Assembly (NCBI RefSeq): GCF_031454185.1
Contig: NZ_JAVDQI010000015.1
Span: forward strand, 1-33,282
Reading direction: 5' to 3'
DNA: 33,282 bases
Source: Methanococcoides alaskense
GTDB taxonomy: Archaea > Halobacteriota > Methanosarcinia > Methanosarcinales > Methanosarcinaceae
In this document: one piece after another, positions 1 through 7,750 of the stretch
Layout of the letters: every line of letters begins with the position of its first letter
Position numbering within the stretch: position 1 is the first letter of the stretch
Program-made: the position numbers and the translations under genes
Notes under the pieces: model-generated
The model's database searches: none
What the model was told of the DNA's origin: nothing
The model's input: only the letters and a program-made list of their open reading frames with translations

Positions 1-35
1 CCCTGACGTTACCATCAACGCATGTCATAGTAGGA

Positions 36-242
36 TTATCCCAAATGGAAGGGACAGCGTTTCCGCAATTCATGGTATAACTTTCTTGTCGCACTCTTCC
101 ATTCAGCATAAGACGTGTCAATGATCATCTTTCTCAGAAAATCGGTATCATCTCTTTTTTCTACATAAACAGGCTTACTAAATTCAATCTTTTTTCTCCC
201 TAGATTTCTGCAAAGCTGGACACATCCAAAAATGTTAAATAG
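36..242 (-). pseudogene. Truncated reading frame, unknown protein relic
   Basis: The minus strand is open for 68 codons from 242 down to a TAA at 36-38. The translation is rich in charged residues and looks protein-like (for example KKIEFSKPVYVEKRDDTDF, then SYAEWKSATRKLYHELRKR). There is no start codon near its 5' end, because a stop lies at 243-245, just ahead of the next gene's ribosome binding site. The only ATG is internal. I read it as the C-terminal piece of a gene whose 5' part is lost. I do not recognise the family; a transposase tail is possible but unproven. Positions 1-35 show nothing I can name. Confidence 0.3.
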
Positions 243-280
243 TTATATATCCCCATTTTATAATGGGGAGAAGGTATTCG

Positions 281-979
281 ATGGAAGAAAAGGATGAACA
301 AATAAATTCAGATAAATTAACTCCAAGACTTTTAGGTGCAACTTTTTTTATTGTAGCAATTGCAAGCGCACTCAGTGGATTTCTGTTATTATCATTAATT
401 GAACCTGATAATATATCCGCAACCATAATCAACATTTCAGAAGACCCAATTAAGATGCAGATGAGCATCGTAGGTGAGTTCATTACATCCATTGGAATTG
501 TACTCTTAGCGGTATTACTTTATACCACCCTGAAAGGACAAAATCAAATTATTGCTCGTTGGGCATTTGGCTTATGGATAATAGAAGCAGCAACTCTTGC
601 TGTCAGTAGAATAAGTGCTTTTTCTCTCTTAAATTTAAGTCAAGAATTTATAAAAGCTGGGTCACCGGATCCTTCCTATTTCCAAACTCTTGGCAGTTTA
701 TTTTACGAATCAGCGCAATTTGGTTATGATTTACATGGACTATTTTGGGCTTTAGGAGGCTTACTATTTTACTACTTATTCCTTAGATCCAGGTATATTC
801 CAATAGCATTCCCCCTTTTTGGAATTATTCTAACCTCTGTGGCATTTATTGGAACCTTGCTTGAGTTCTTTGATTTTGCTGTTCCAATGTATGTATTCCT
901 TCCAAGTTTGCCGTATGAAATGGCTATCGGAATATGGTTGATGTTCAAAGGCATAAGGGATGGTTCAGAAACAAAGTAA
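281..979 (+). CDS. DUF4386-type integral membrane protein
   Basis: This is a membrane protein of about 232 residues with roughly six hydrophobic segments, starting with one at about residues 18-40 (ATFFIVAIASALSGFLLLSL). The pattern LLGATFFIVAIAS...EP near the N-terminus, the motif SLLNLSQEFIKAG in the middle, and the ending AIGIWLMFKGI match the DUF4386 family, whose function is unknown. I chose the ATG at 281 because GGGGAG/AAGG (265-273) sits at ribosome-binding distance; an in-frame ATG at 263 would add six residues but lies inside that signal. The next gene is a paralogue (shared LSQEF(I/V)K motif and similar C-terminal end), so this is a tandem duplication. Family assignment is fairly sure; the role is not known. 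Confidence 0.75.
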   Translation: MEEKDEQINSDKLTPRLLGATFFIVAIASALSGFLLLSLIEPDNISATIINISEDPIKMQMSIVGEFITSIGIVLLAVLLYTTLKGQNQIIARWAFGLWIIEAATLAVSRISAFSLLNLSQEFIKAGSPDPSYFQTLGSLFYESAQFGYDLHGLFWALGGLLFYYLFLRSRYIPIAFPLFGIILTSVAFIGTLLEFFDFAVPMYVFLPSLPYEMAIGIWLMFKGIRDGSETK

Positions 980-1058
980 ATTTGGCATCAGAAAGATCAA
1001 AGCGTGAAACGATCATTCAGGCGAACAAAATGAATTCAAACAAAAAAACGCAAGAATT

Positions 1059-1721
1059 GTGGGAGTATTATTTCTACTTTCGACAGTTGCGGGAGTTCTA
1101 AGTGTTGCTTTTTTAGAACCTATGCTAAATGCTCCAGATTATCTTACTAATTTTTCTGCAAATGAAAACCAGGTGATAATAGGGGCGCTCCTTGAGTTGA
1201 TTTGTGCCGGTGCATTTCTTGGTATTGCAGTTATGATCTTTCCAATCTTGAAAAAACATAATGAACGTATAGCTCTTGGGTATGTTGTAGCCAGGATCTG
1301 TGAGGCTGTGCCGTTTGTTGTTGGTGTGATCAGCCTCCTATCCCTATTGACATTAAGTCAGGAATTTGTAAAGGTAGGAGCTCCATATGATCCCTATTTT
1401 CTACCTTTAGGAACTTTATTACTAGCAGTACATGATTGGACCAATTTGATTGGATCAATGATTGTTTTTAGCCTGACTGCTTTGATCTTGAATTATTCAT
1501 TATATCGATCAAAACTCTTTCCACAATCTATATCAGTCTGGGGTCTTATTGGAGTCCCATTGATGTTAGCAGCAGGCGTGTTAGATATGTTCGGCCTTGA
1601 TCCATTCTCAACGATCGGGATATTTTTAGCTTTTCCATTAGCCTTGAATGAAATGGTTCTAGCGATATGGCTTATTGTTAAAGGCTTCAATTCATCTGCA
1701 CTAGCCGAAATTATATCCTGA
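1059..1721 (+). CDS. DUF4386-type membrane protein, 5' end probably frameshifted
   Basis: This is the paralogue of the gene just upstream: about 220 residues, six hydrophobic stretches, LTLSQEFVKVGAPYDPYF in the middle and MVLAIWLIVKGF at the end. The open frame can start only at the GTG at 1059, which has no ribosome binding site. However, an ATG at 1030 encodes MNSNKKT, the typical N-terminus of this family, and then runs out of frame. Inserting one base near 1049-1050 would give MNSNKKTARIVGVLFLL, joining the two frames into a normal N-terminus. So a one-base deletion, or a sequencing error, has probably hit codon 8. The protein may be made from GTG without its first 10 or so residues, or the gene may be a recent pseudogene. 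Confidence 0.65.
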   Translation: MGVLFLLSTVAGVLSVAFLEPMLNAPDYLTNFSANENQVIIGALLELICAGAFLGIAVMIFPILKKHNERIALGYVVARICEAVPFVVGVISLLSLLTLSQEFVKVGAPYDPYFLPLGTLLLAVHDWTNLIGSMIVFSLTALILNYSLYRSKLFPQSISVWGLIGVPLMLAAGVLDMFGLDPFSTIGIFLAFPLALNEMVLAIWLIVKGFNSSALAEIIS

Positions 1722-1826
1722 AATTGATTCATTACAGCTCATCGCATGAACATTGAGAGGAAACAGCTTGTCACCTATATATCGGATTTAGAAGAATTTA
1801 TAATAAGTTAAAGCTATCTTACTATT

Positions 1827-2234
1827 ATGACTACTCAAATGTTTGTGAACTTACCTGTGAAAGACCTGAATCGATCAATTGAATTCTTTACTAAGCTTGA
1901 TTTCGAATTTGATCCACAGTTATCTGACGAGAAAGGCACCTGTATGATCGTGAACAAAGAGAGTTTTGTAATGTTATTAACTGAAAGTTTTTTCAAAATT
2001 TTTACTACAAAACAGATATGTGATGCTAAGAAAAGCACCGAGATGGCGGTATCCCTATCTGCTGAAAGCAGGGAAAGAGTAGATGAACTGGTAAACAAAG
2101 CCAAAAAAGCAGGTGGTTTAGAAGAAGGAGAGCCACAGGATTATGGGTGGATGTACGGACGCAGCTTTGAAGATCCTGATGGACATATTTGGGCAATATT
2201 TCACATGGATGAAAGCGCTACTAGCAAAGATTGA
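1827..2234 (+). CDS. VOC (glyoxalase/bleomycin-resistance fold) protein
   Basis: A 135-residue protein with the paired beta-alpha-beta-beta-beta layout of the vicinal oxygen chelate superfamily. The first half opens with MFVNLPVKDLNRSIEFFTKL, the usual module start. The second half has SAESRERVDELVNKAKKAGG followed by YGRSFEDPDGHIWAIFHMDE, where the DPDGHxW motif carries the late strand with a usual metal-ligand position. Members of this subgroup are often annotated as lactoylglutathione lyase-like or as extradiol-dioxygenase-like, but substrates are rarely known. The ATG at 1827 follows an A/T-rich stretch (1797-1812) that could hold a TATA box. It may be transcribed alone. Confidence 0.8.
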   Translation: MTTQMFVNLPVKDLNRSIEFFTKLDFEFDPQLSDEKGTCMIVNKESFVMLLTESFFKIFTTKQICDAKKSTEMAVSLSAESRERVDELVNKAKKAGGLEEGEPQDYGWMYGRSFEDPDGHIWAIFHMDESATSKD

Positions 2235-2447
2235 TCGGAACTCAGATCGAGTTCATTTAATTTCTCATCTCTTCACAGAAATTTCATCATTTCAATTATC
2301 TAAACTCTCCATCACATAGCATTGAATGTAGATGGATTATAATTCTTGACATTATGGTTCAAGATAAAAAACAATATCTGATATAAAATTATGAAAAAAA
2401 TAAGAAAATAAGAATGGAAAATCAAAACATTGATCTTCCAATAAAGT

Positions 2448-2472
2448 GTTTAATTAATTATAATAATTAAAC
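2448..2472. terminator. A/T-only inverted repeat at a convergent gene junction
   Basis: GTTTAATTA (2448-2456) and TAATTAAAC (2464-2472) are perfect 9-bp arms around a 7-base loop. The repeat lies between the VOC gene and the oppositely oriented TRAM gene and touches the TRAM stop codon. It could help end transcription from both sides, but an all A/T stem is weak and such repeats arise easily in A/T-rich DNA. Confidence 0.3.
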
Positions 2473-2658
2473 TAATTCGCCAAATGCGAATTTGCTCATG
2501 ACTTTGGTAACTTTGATTGTTACTTCGTCACCGACTGATGCGTTAGGTACAAAGACTACAAAACCGCTTACTCTTGCGATGCCGTCTCCTTCCCTTGCGA
2601 TGTCTTCAATTGTTACGTCGTATGTCTCGCCAGCTTCTACTGGTGCAGTTGATTCCAT
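2467..2658 (-). CDS. Single TRAM-domain RNA-binding protein (Ctr-like)
   Basis: A 63-residue protein that is almost entirely one TRAM domain (from about residue 6): VEAGETYDVTIEDIAREGDG, then IARVSGFVVFVP, then VGDEVTIKVTKVMSKFAFG. TRAM domains are small beta-barrels that bind RNA. Stand-alone archaeal versions are studied as the cold-responsive Ctr proteins of Methanococcoides burtonii, where an RNA-chaperone-like role analogous to bacterial cold-shock proteins is proposed. I start at the ATG at 2658 because it gives the usual length for the family. The frame stays open upstream and a GGA-containing signal lies about 20 bases before the ATG, so a slightly longer form with a TTG or GTG start is possible. 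The protein is probably monocistronic with a long leader. Confidence 0.85.
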   Translation of the reverse strand: MESTAPVEAGETYDVTIEDIAREGDGIARVSGFVVFVPNASVGDEVTIKVTKVMSKFAFGELV

Positions 2659-3162
2659 GTTGTTGAACAAATATTTCACTTCCTTTAAAGTGCTTGAAAA
2701 GATTATAACCAACTCGTAAACATACGTAAGAATAGTAAATACAGTTAAGGAAATACCATCTAGACCTATAATTTATTAAAGTAGTTTTTGCCTTTAAAAG
2801 CAATCTTAATAATGAAGGTATCCTATATAAATCTGTTTGTCCATCAATTCCTATAGTTCATACTAAAACTTAATGATCTCAATATTTTCATGGCAATTAA
2901 CATTTGAAACGATAATTGGATACGAATAATTTTCCACTTAGTGTTCCATCCACATCTACATTCGAAGCAAATAACTTTCGAATCTAACTTTCTGCTTCAT
3001 TTAATGCAATGTACCTTTGAAGACTTCTAAAGAGCACTATTTTCTAAAAAAAAGTATTTAAAATTAGTTAGCAATAAAATAAAATATTTTGAACATTATA
3101 AATTTGGTCTAATTAAAAAATAATAAATACAGGTAAGCCAGATTGATAAGGGGGTATAATTA
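2659..3162. promoter_or_regulatory. Long A/T-rich divergent intergenic region with inverted repeat
   Basis: About 500 bases without a convincing gene separate the divergent TRAM and 3163 genes. A minus-strand TATA-like element (the complement of TATATAAAT near 2821-2830) would give the TRAM gene a leader of well over 100 bases. A plus-strand TATA-like element (AGTATTTAAAATT, about 3051-3063) could serve the 3163 gene. ATTCGAA (2960-2966) and TTCGAAT (2977-2983) form a perfect 7-bp inverted repeat between them, a possible operator. All of this is inference from sequence pattern. Confidence 0.35.
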
Positions 3163-3447
3163 ATGGCATATTTACTTGTAAAACATACAGTAGAAGATTT
3201 TTCTAAATGGAAGGTAGGATTTGACGACCACGAAGCCACACGAAAGGAGCATGGTTCCAAAGGGGGAATGCTTTTCCGCACTTCAGAAAACCCTAATAGC
3301 CTCGTGATCCTTCTCGAGTGGGATAATATTGAGAACGCACGCAAGTTCACCGAATCTGATGAACTGAAAAAGAAAATGGAAGAATTAGGTGTTATCACCA
3401 AACCGGATATATTCTACTTGGACAAGATCGAAGACGTATCATTCTGA
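3163..3447 (+). CDS. Small dimeric alpha/beta-barrel (ABM-like) protein
   Basis: A 94-residue protein with the look of the dimeric alpha+beta barrel fold (antibiotic-biosynthesis monooxygenase-like): an opening strand AYLLVKHTVEDFSKWKVGFD, a strand with LVILLEWDNIENARKFTESD, and a helix with a run of charged residues before a final strand. The motif W-D-N-x-E-x-A-R-K-F is typical of this group. Proteins of this type may be monooxygenases, isomerases or small-ligand binders, and nothing here fixes the substrate. The ATG is supported by GGGGGT at 3150-3155, 8 bases upstream. It appears to be transcribed alone. Confidence 0.7.
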   Translation: MAYLLVKHTVEDFSKWKVGFDDHEATRKEHGSKGGMLFRTSENPNSLVILLEWDNIENARKFTESDELKKKMEELGVITKPDIFYLDKIEDVSF

Positions 3448-3504
3448 CCAGAAATAAATAATATCTGATCGGGATTAACTCTCGTTTTCCTTTTTTGCAC
3501 TTTT

Positions 3505-3935
3505 TACAGCTCAAGCATCCATTAACCTTTTCAGATGACAGTTATTATTCTTTTAGATTTAGGATAATTAGCATGATATTGCTTATGACAGTGTACATGC
3601 GCATAGACTAAATTTGAGATTTTGTTATCTTTATGATCTCCATTTATGTGATGGAGATGTCTTTCTTCTGCATCAGCACTAATGTCCATCGGTTGATCAC
3701 AAAACGGACATTTACCTTTTTGGTTCTCCCATATTTTCTTAAACTTTTCTGATGGCATTTTAGCACCTTGATCGAATTTACGTGCAACTGAGTATTTTTT
3801 GTTAGTATAAGGGTTTTTTTGTTGCTGAAAATACCTATTTTCTTGTTCCTTTGGTATGCCAGCATTTATTGATAATCCAATGTTTAGATCTGGAAGGTGT
3901 TTCTCTTAGCCCATTTCTAAAGTATGCCCCATATT
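3505..3935 (-). pseudogene. Group II intron maturase C-terminal relic (X/HNH region)
   Basis: Reading the minus strand in two frames gives a maturase-like tail. One frame has KHWIINKCWHTKGTRK, then a TAG at 3835-3837 where a Trp is expected, then VFSATKK. After a shift in the run of seven T's at 3814-3820, the other frame continues NPYTNKKYSVARKF into an HNH domain. This order (a basic WH-x-x-G-x-R-x-W-V-F segment, a short linker, an HNH zinc finger) is that of the X and endonuclease domains of group II intron-encoded proteins. Just past the HNH stop, the minus strand reads GGATGCTTGAGCTGTA (3505-3520), close to the 5' half of intron domain V, but the matching 3' half is not visible. So this looks like a broken, truncated intron. 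Confidence 0.5.
3531..3758 (-). CDS. HNH endonuclease domain protein (probable maturase fragment)
   Basis: The frame encodes 75 residues with a complete-looking HNH fold: CPFC (zinc ligands) at about residues 17-20, then RHLHHINGDHKDNKISNLVY, then HVHCHKQYH. The HH..N..H pattern is the catalytic signature and the four-cysteine/histidine pattern would hold the structural zinc. HNH domains cut or nick DNA. Open reading continues upstream of the ATG without a stop for at least 30 codons, and that part resembles a maturase linker. I therefore think this is the end of a dead group II intron protein rather than a free-standing nuclease, although the short ORF could still be made. Confidence 0.6.
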   Translation of the reverse strand: MPSEKFKKIWENQKGKCPFCDQPMDISADAEERHLHHINGDHKDNKISNLVYAHVHCHKQYHANYPKSKRIITVI

Positions 3936-3938
3936 CAG

Positions 3939-3970
3939 TTATCCAAAATATTAAATATTTCTTTGGATAA
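3939..3970. repeat. Perfect 9-bp inverted repeat
   Basis: TTATCCAAA (3939-3947) and TTTGGATAA (3962-3970) are perfect complements separated by 14 A/T bases. The repeat lies about 95 bases upstream of the ABM gene at 4064 and just beyond the maturase relic. It could be an operator, a former mobile-element end, or a chance A/T-rich hairpin. An A/T-rich TATA-like stretch (ATTAAATACTT, near 4008-4018) sits between it and the gene. Confidence 0.35.
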
Positions 3971-4063
3971 TTATGCTCAAAATGTTCCACATACTACATC
4001 ATACAACATTAAATACTTCAAACTGCAATGTTATAATGAACAAATGATCAGGAGGAAGAGACA

Positions 4064-4351
4064 ATGATCACGATAGTAGCGAAAACCAAGGTAAGAGAAA
4101 ATAAAAAACAAGAATTTTTAAAAATTACCGAAGAACTCATACAGAAAAGCCAAAATGAAGAAGGTTGCATTTCTTATGATCTGTATGAGGATATAGCTGA
4201 TCCGTACACTCTGACGTTTATTGAATCCTGGGAAGATATGGAGGCGATCGACCTTCATAATAAAGCGGAACACTTTATGAAGATCGTTCCTAAATTAGCA
4301 GATCTAACCGAAGGGGAAATAGAAGTGAGATCATATAGACCGGCGAAGTAA
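4064..4351 (+). CDS. Antibiotic biosynthesis monooxygenase (ABM) domain protein
   Basis: A 95-residue protein matching the ABM family: MITIVAKTKVRENKKQEFLK at the start, EELIQKSQNEEGCISYDLYE in the middle (the E-x-G-C-x-x-Y-D-L motif is the family signature), and FIESWEDMEAIDLHNKAEHF. ABM proteins form dimeric alpha+beta barrels. YgiN-type members act on quinols, but many are uncharacterised. A strong ribosome binding site (GGAGG, 4051-4055) fixes the ATG. It is a single-gene unit facing a convergent gene. Confidence 0.85.
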   Translation: MITIVAKTKVRENKKQEFLKITEELIQKSQNEEGCISYDLYEDIADPYTLTFIESWEDMEAIDLHNKAEHFMKIVPKLADLTEGEIEVRSYRPAK

Positions 4352-4419
4352 TTTAATGTATTTAAAAATACTTTCGGCAGGTACACATTTATTTTGTATG
4401 AAAATAGAAAGAACCGAAC

Positions 4420-4449
4420 TTCTCGAATAATTTGATTATTTTGCGAGAA
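4420..4449. terminator. Hairpin between convergent genes
   Basis: TTCTCG (4420-4425) pairs with CGAGAA (4444-4449), and the inner ATAAT/ATTAT can extend the stem. It lies 70 bases past the ABM stop and before the convergent nuclease-fold gene, as expected for a terminator. There is no clean T-run on either side. Confidence 0.3.
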
Positions 4450-4531
4450 AAGGTGAAATAATGGGACTTATCTCAAATCATCAAAACTCATTTTGTATAA
4501 GTTAAGGCGTTTTTGGGATAGCCTCGATCAA

Positions 4532-5149
4532 TTAATATGATCTCTTTTTTACATCTAAAACAATTATTTCATAATCATTTGCATTAATTGCATGTTGTCC
4601 TTTCAATTCATCTTTAATTTGCATTCGTAAAATTTCAGTATCATTATTTGTTTCATTCACAACCAAACCTATCAACTTATTACAATATGGTGCATAGTTT
4701 GAGATCTGATTATATAATTCTTTATTGACCCGATTTCCACCTCGGTGGACTTTCATTTCAATTCCTATATTTCCATTAATTATAAAATCAACCCTATGTT
4801 TACCTTTTACAGATTCGTACTTAATGTCATATCCATATCTTTCAGTCAGAACTGATAATTTACCTTCCAGATCTTGTTGATAATCTTTTTCTATCTTGTT
4901 TTTACCAAAGCGGAGTGAAACTTCATTTTGAAGAAAATCAACTATGTTATCAAAAGCAGTATCTATTTTTGACACTACAGCCCTGCTCTTCCATTTAAGG
5001 TACAAAAAGGTCATAAGTCCTGCAAATATGCCTACCTGGAGACCAACAAAGACTGAGAAGAAAATCCTGTCCTGAAGGATAGCTGTAACAGCGATTCCCA
5101 CTATTGCAAACACTATAAAAGAAACAAATAGTTTTTTTATTGTTTTCAT
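4532..5149 (-). CDS. Membrane-anchored PD-(D/E)XK nuclease-fold protein
   Basis: The 205-residue protein starts with two hydrophobic helices (about residues 7-24 and 30-52), continues with a polar helical linker, and ends in a domain like a restriction-endonuclease core. D121 in RVDFIINGNIGIEMK is followed by E131-x-K133, the D...ExK triad spacing of the PD-(D/E)XK superfamily, with an upstream acidic helix (DLEGKLSVLTERYG) where the fourth residue could lie. Homologues with this layout are uncharacterised. The membrane anchor suggests a nuclease acting at the membrane, or a fold reused for another job. It faces the ABM gene and the kor operon lies just upstream, with no sign of co-transcription. 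I do not recognise a named gene. Confidence 0.6.
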   Translation of the reverse strand: MKTIKKLFVSFIVFAIVGIAVTAILQDRIFFSVFVGLQVGIFAGLMTFLYLKWKSRAVVSKIDTAFDNIVDFLQNEVSLRFGKNKIEKDYQQDLEGKLSVLTERYGYDIKYESVKGKHRVDFIINGNIGIEMKVHRGGNRVNKELYNQISNYAPYCNKLIGLVVNETNNDTEILRMQIKDELKGQHAINANDYEIIVLDVKKRSY

Positions 5150-5236
5150 GAAAATAAAAAATTAGGTAGTATCCGGCAAAATGCGGGACACATGGTTTTT
5201 TTCTATATTTAGAACTTATCAGGTTCTATTTTGATA

Positions 5237-6664
5237 TTACTTTATATTCTCTCTTGCCCATTTTGCAGCGGCTTCAAGGATCGTCAGGTTCATCGGGATA
5301 AGCTTTGGTTTGCTTGCAAAAGTATCCTCAATAGCTTCCCTGAATACCTTTTCAGGAAGACCCGTATCTCCCAGTTCCATCATCACACCAAGCATAACGG
5401 TGTTTGCAGCTTTAACAGAACCTGCATCCTTTGCGATCTGCATGGCAGGAACTGAAATGGACCTTACATTTTCAGGAACTTCGACACCACTGATAGTTGC
5501 ATCATAGAGAATAACACCGCCCTTTTTCACATCGCCTGCGAACTTCTCAAGTGATGGCTGATTAAGAGCTATGAGCACATCTGATTCATATACAACAGGT
5601 GAGCCGATGGATTCTCCTGAAATGACAACGGAACAATTGGAAGTTCCACCACGCTGTTCAGGACCGTATGACGGATACCAGGAAGTATAGCGCTGATCAC
5701 GGCAACCTGCACGTGCAAGGGTAAGTCCCATGCTCAGAACACCCTGACCACCGAATCCAGCTATCTTAACTAAAGCGATCTTGAAATCCTTGTCCGGTAC
5801 TGCCTCGGGTGAAGCATTATCCTCAAGGCTATAAAGCTTATCAATGGCAGCCTTGGAGAAATCGCTTTCATCCCTCCACAATGGCTCGACCTCATCGAAC
5901 CTGTCCCTGAAGTTCTGGAGTGGGAATTCCTTCTCCATCATGTTATTCACGAAATCGGTGCTCTGCTGTGCATTCTGCTTGAGGTTTGTAGGACATGTGG
6001 AAAGCACTTCAACAAATGCATATCCTTTTCCGTCCCTCTGCACCTCAAGAGCTCTTCTAATAGCCTTTCTTGCCTTCCTGATATGTGATATATCGGAAAT
6101 AGATACACGCTCGATGAACACAGGTGCTTTCAGATTCTCAAGGATCTCGCACATGTGAAGCGGATATCCGGCAAACCTTGGGTCCCTTCCATCCGGACAC
6201 GTGACGGTCTTCTCACCGATAAGTGTGGTTGGCGCCATCTGACCGCCGGTCATTCCGTAAACAGTATTGTTCACGAAGAATACTGCCATCTTCTCACCAC
6301 GGTTCGCAGCCTGCATAGTCTCATTAAGACCAATTGAAGCAAGATCGCCATCGCCCTGATATGAGATGACCACCGCGTTGTCCTGTGCCCTTGACATACC
6401 TGTACCCACAGCAGGTGCACGTCCATGTGCTACCTGAAGGTTTCCGCAATCAAAGTAATAATAAGCAAATACCGCACAACCAACAGGGCTTATCATCACA
6501 GACCTATCCTGAATTCCAAGGTCGTCCATAGCCTCACCGATGAGCTTGTGGATGATACCATGCCCACATCCCGGGCAATAGTGGGTTGCAGTTGGCGCAG
6601 CTCCTCCCTTTCTTGAGAACTCTTCATAGATCGCTGCCGGTCTTCCAATGATCTTCTCTGCCAT
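5237..6664 (-). CDS. 2-oxoacid:ferredoxin oxidoreductase, fused beta-gamma subunit
   Basis: This 475-residue protein fuses two subunits. Residues 1 to about 285 are the thiamine-diphosphate-binding beta subunit: CPGCGHG near residue 31, GDGDLASIGLNE (the Mg/ThDP motif), and NNTVYGMTGGQ. From about residue 300 to the end is the gamma subunit, beginning IALVKIAGFGGQGVLSMG. The enzyme interconverts a 2-oxoacid plus CoA with an acyl-CoA, CO2 and reduced ferredoxin; methanogens often run it reductively for biosynthesis. It begins two bases after the alpha subunit's stop, so the two are co-translated. The exact substrate (2-oxoisovalerate, other branched 2-oxoacids or 2-oxoglutarate) cannot be read from sequence. 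The adjacent acyl-CoA synthetase favours branched or short acyl groups. Confidence 0.9.
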   Translation of the reverse strand: MAEKIIGRPAAIYEEFSRKGGAAPTATHYCPGCGHGIIHKLIGEAMDDLGIQDRSVMISPVGCAVFAYYYFDCGNLQVAHGRAPAVGTGMSRAQDNAVVISYQGDGDLASIGLNETMQAANRGEKMAVFFVNNTVYGMTGGQMAPTTLIGEKTVTCPDGRDPRFAGYPLHMCEILENLKAPVFIERVSISDISHIRKARKAIRRALEVQRDGKGYAFVEVLSTCPTNLKQNAQQSTDFVNNMMEKEFPLQNFRDRFDEVEPLWRDESDFSKAAIDKLYSLEDNASPEAVPDKDFKIALVKIAGFGGQGVLSMGLTLARAGCRDQRYTSWYPSYGPEQRGGTSNCSVVISGESIGSPVVYESDVLIALNQPSLEKFAGDVKKGGVILYDATISGVEVPENVRSISVPAMQIAKDAGSVKAANTVMLGVMMELGDTGLPEKVFREAIEDTFASKPKLIPMNLTILEAAAKWARENIK

Positions 6665-6666
6665 TT

Positions 6667-7728
6667 TTATGCCTCCCTTGAAGCAACTTCTCTGATCTTT
6701 TCCATGACCTGATCCAGTGTTATTAAATTTCCACCCAAGCGATTGACCAGTTCAACAGGTCTGCTACACTCGATAGCAAGTTTTACATCTTCCATCATCT
6801 GACCGTTGCTCATTTCAACTGCGATAAAAGTACAGTCATACGAATCAGCAATGCCTTTAAGCTCCTTTTCAGGGAATGGGAACAATGTAATAGGACGGAA
6901 CAATCCTACCTTGAAACCTTCCCGTCTTGCAACCTCTACAGCTGAATGACATATTCTGCTGCTGATACCATACGCAACAAGAACAATAGAAGCATCCTCT
7001 GTCATGTATTCTTCATGGACGGTCTCGTTCTCCTTGATCGTCTCATACTTCTCCTGAAGTTGATAGTTGAAATCCTCAAGTTTGTCGAAATCCAGGAATA
7101 TAGACGTGACAAGGTTCTCCTTTGTCTCCTTCGTACCACATACAGCCCAGGACTCATCTATGACAGGTGTTATAGCCTCGTCAGGGAAATGAAGGGGCTC
7201 TATCATCTGTCCGAGCACACCATCAGCAAGAACTACAACAGGGTTGCGATATTTGCTTGCCAGCTCGAAGGCCTTTATTGTATGATCGCACATTTCCTGA
7301 ACTGAATTAGGTGCAAGTACGATAGTGCGATAGTTTCCATGTCCTCCGCCTTTTACTACCTGAGCATAATCGGCCTGTTCCGGACCGATATTGCCAAGAC
7401 CCGGACCTGCTCTCATAATGTCAACGATGACACTGGGCAGTTCAGCTCCTGCAAGATATGAGATACCTTCCTGTTTCAAGCTCATACCAGGACCTGATGA
7501 TGCAGTCATCACCCTATGACCTGCAGATGCCGCTCCATAGACCATATTAATAGCGGCTTCCTCTGATTCCGCCTGTACGAATTTCCTTCCAAGCTTCGGG
7601 AATGTCTGGGAAGCTTCATGAAGGATCTCACTTGCCGGAGTTATCGGATAACCGAAATAACAGTCGCATCCGGCATATAAAGCGCCAATAATGACAGCTG
7701 AGTTACCTTTGATCAATTGTGTAGCCAT
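6667..7728 (-). CDS. 2-oxoacid:ferredoxin oxidoreductase, alpha subunit
   Basis: The 353-residue alpha (pyrimidine-binding) subunit. It opens with LIKGNSAVIIGALYAGCDCY and FGYPITPASEIL, followed by ESEEAAINMVYGAASAGHR and SSGPGMSLKQEGISYLAGAE, all standard for the POR/KOR/VOR alpha N-terminal domain. The C-terminal transketolase-like domain has VAYGISSRICHSAVEVARRE and LFRPITLFPFPEKEL. Together with the beta-gamma fusion and the small ferredoxin it forms one enzyme in the cytoplasm. It lies 22 bases after the ferredoxin gene. The length is that of VorB/PadG/KorA-type subunits rather than the longer fused alpha-gamma types. Confidence 0.92.
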   Translation of the reverse strand: MATQLIKGNSAVIIGALYAGCDCYFGYPITPASEILHEASQTFPKLGRKFVQAESEEAAINMVYGAASAGHRVMTASSGPGMSLKQEGISYLAGAELPSVIVDIMRAGPGLGNIGPEQADYAQVVKGGGHGNYRTIVLAPNSVQEMCDHTIKAFELASKYRNPVVVLADGVLGQMIEPLHFPDEAITPVIDESWAVCGTKETKENLVTSIFLDFDKLEDFNYQLQEKYETIKENETVHEEYMTEDASIVLVAYGISSRICHSAVEVARREGFKVGLFRPITLFPFPEKELKGIADSYDCTFIAVEMSNGQMMEDVKLAIECSRPVELVNRLGGNLITLDQVMEKIREVASREA

Positions 7729-7750
7729 AATTTTACCTCACTTTCCGGGC

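Noticed and set aside
3936..4010. Further upstream extension of the maturase relic (KKYLIFWITEYG)
   Set aside because: This part of the translation comes from the inverted repeat at 3939-3970 and A/T-rich DNA, so it is probably not coding.
4461..4505. 14-codon ORF with a GGTGA site (MGLISNHQNSFCIS)
   Set aside because: Too short, falls between a terminator-like hairpin and a convergent gene, and the product is unremarkable.
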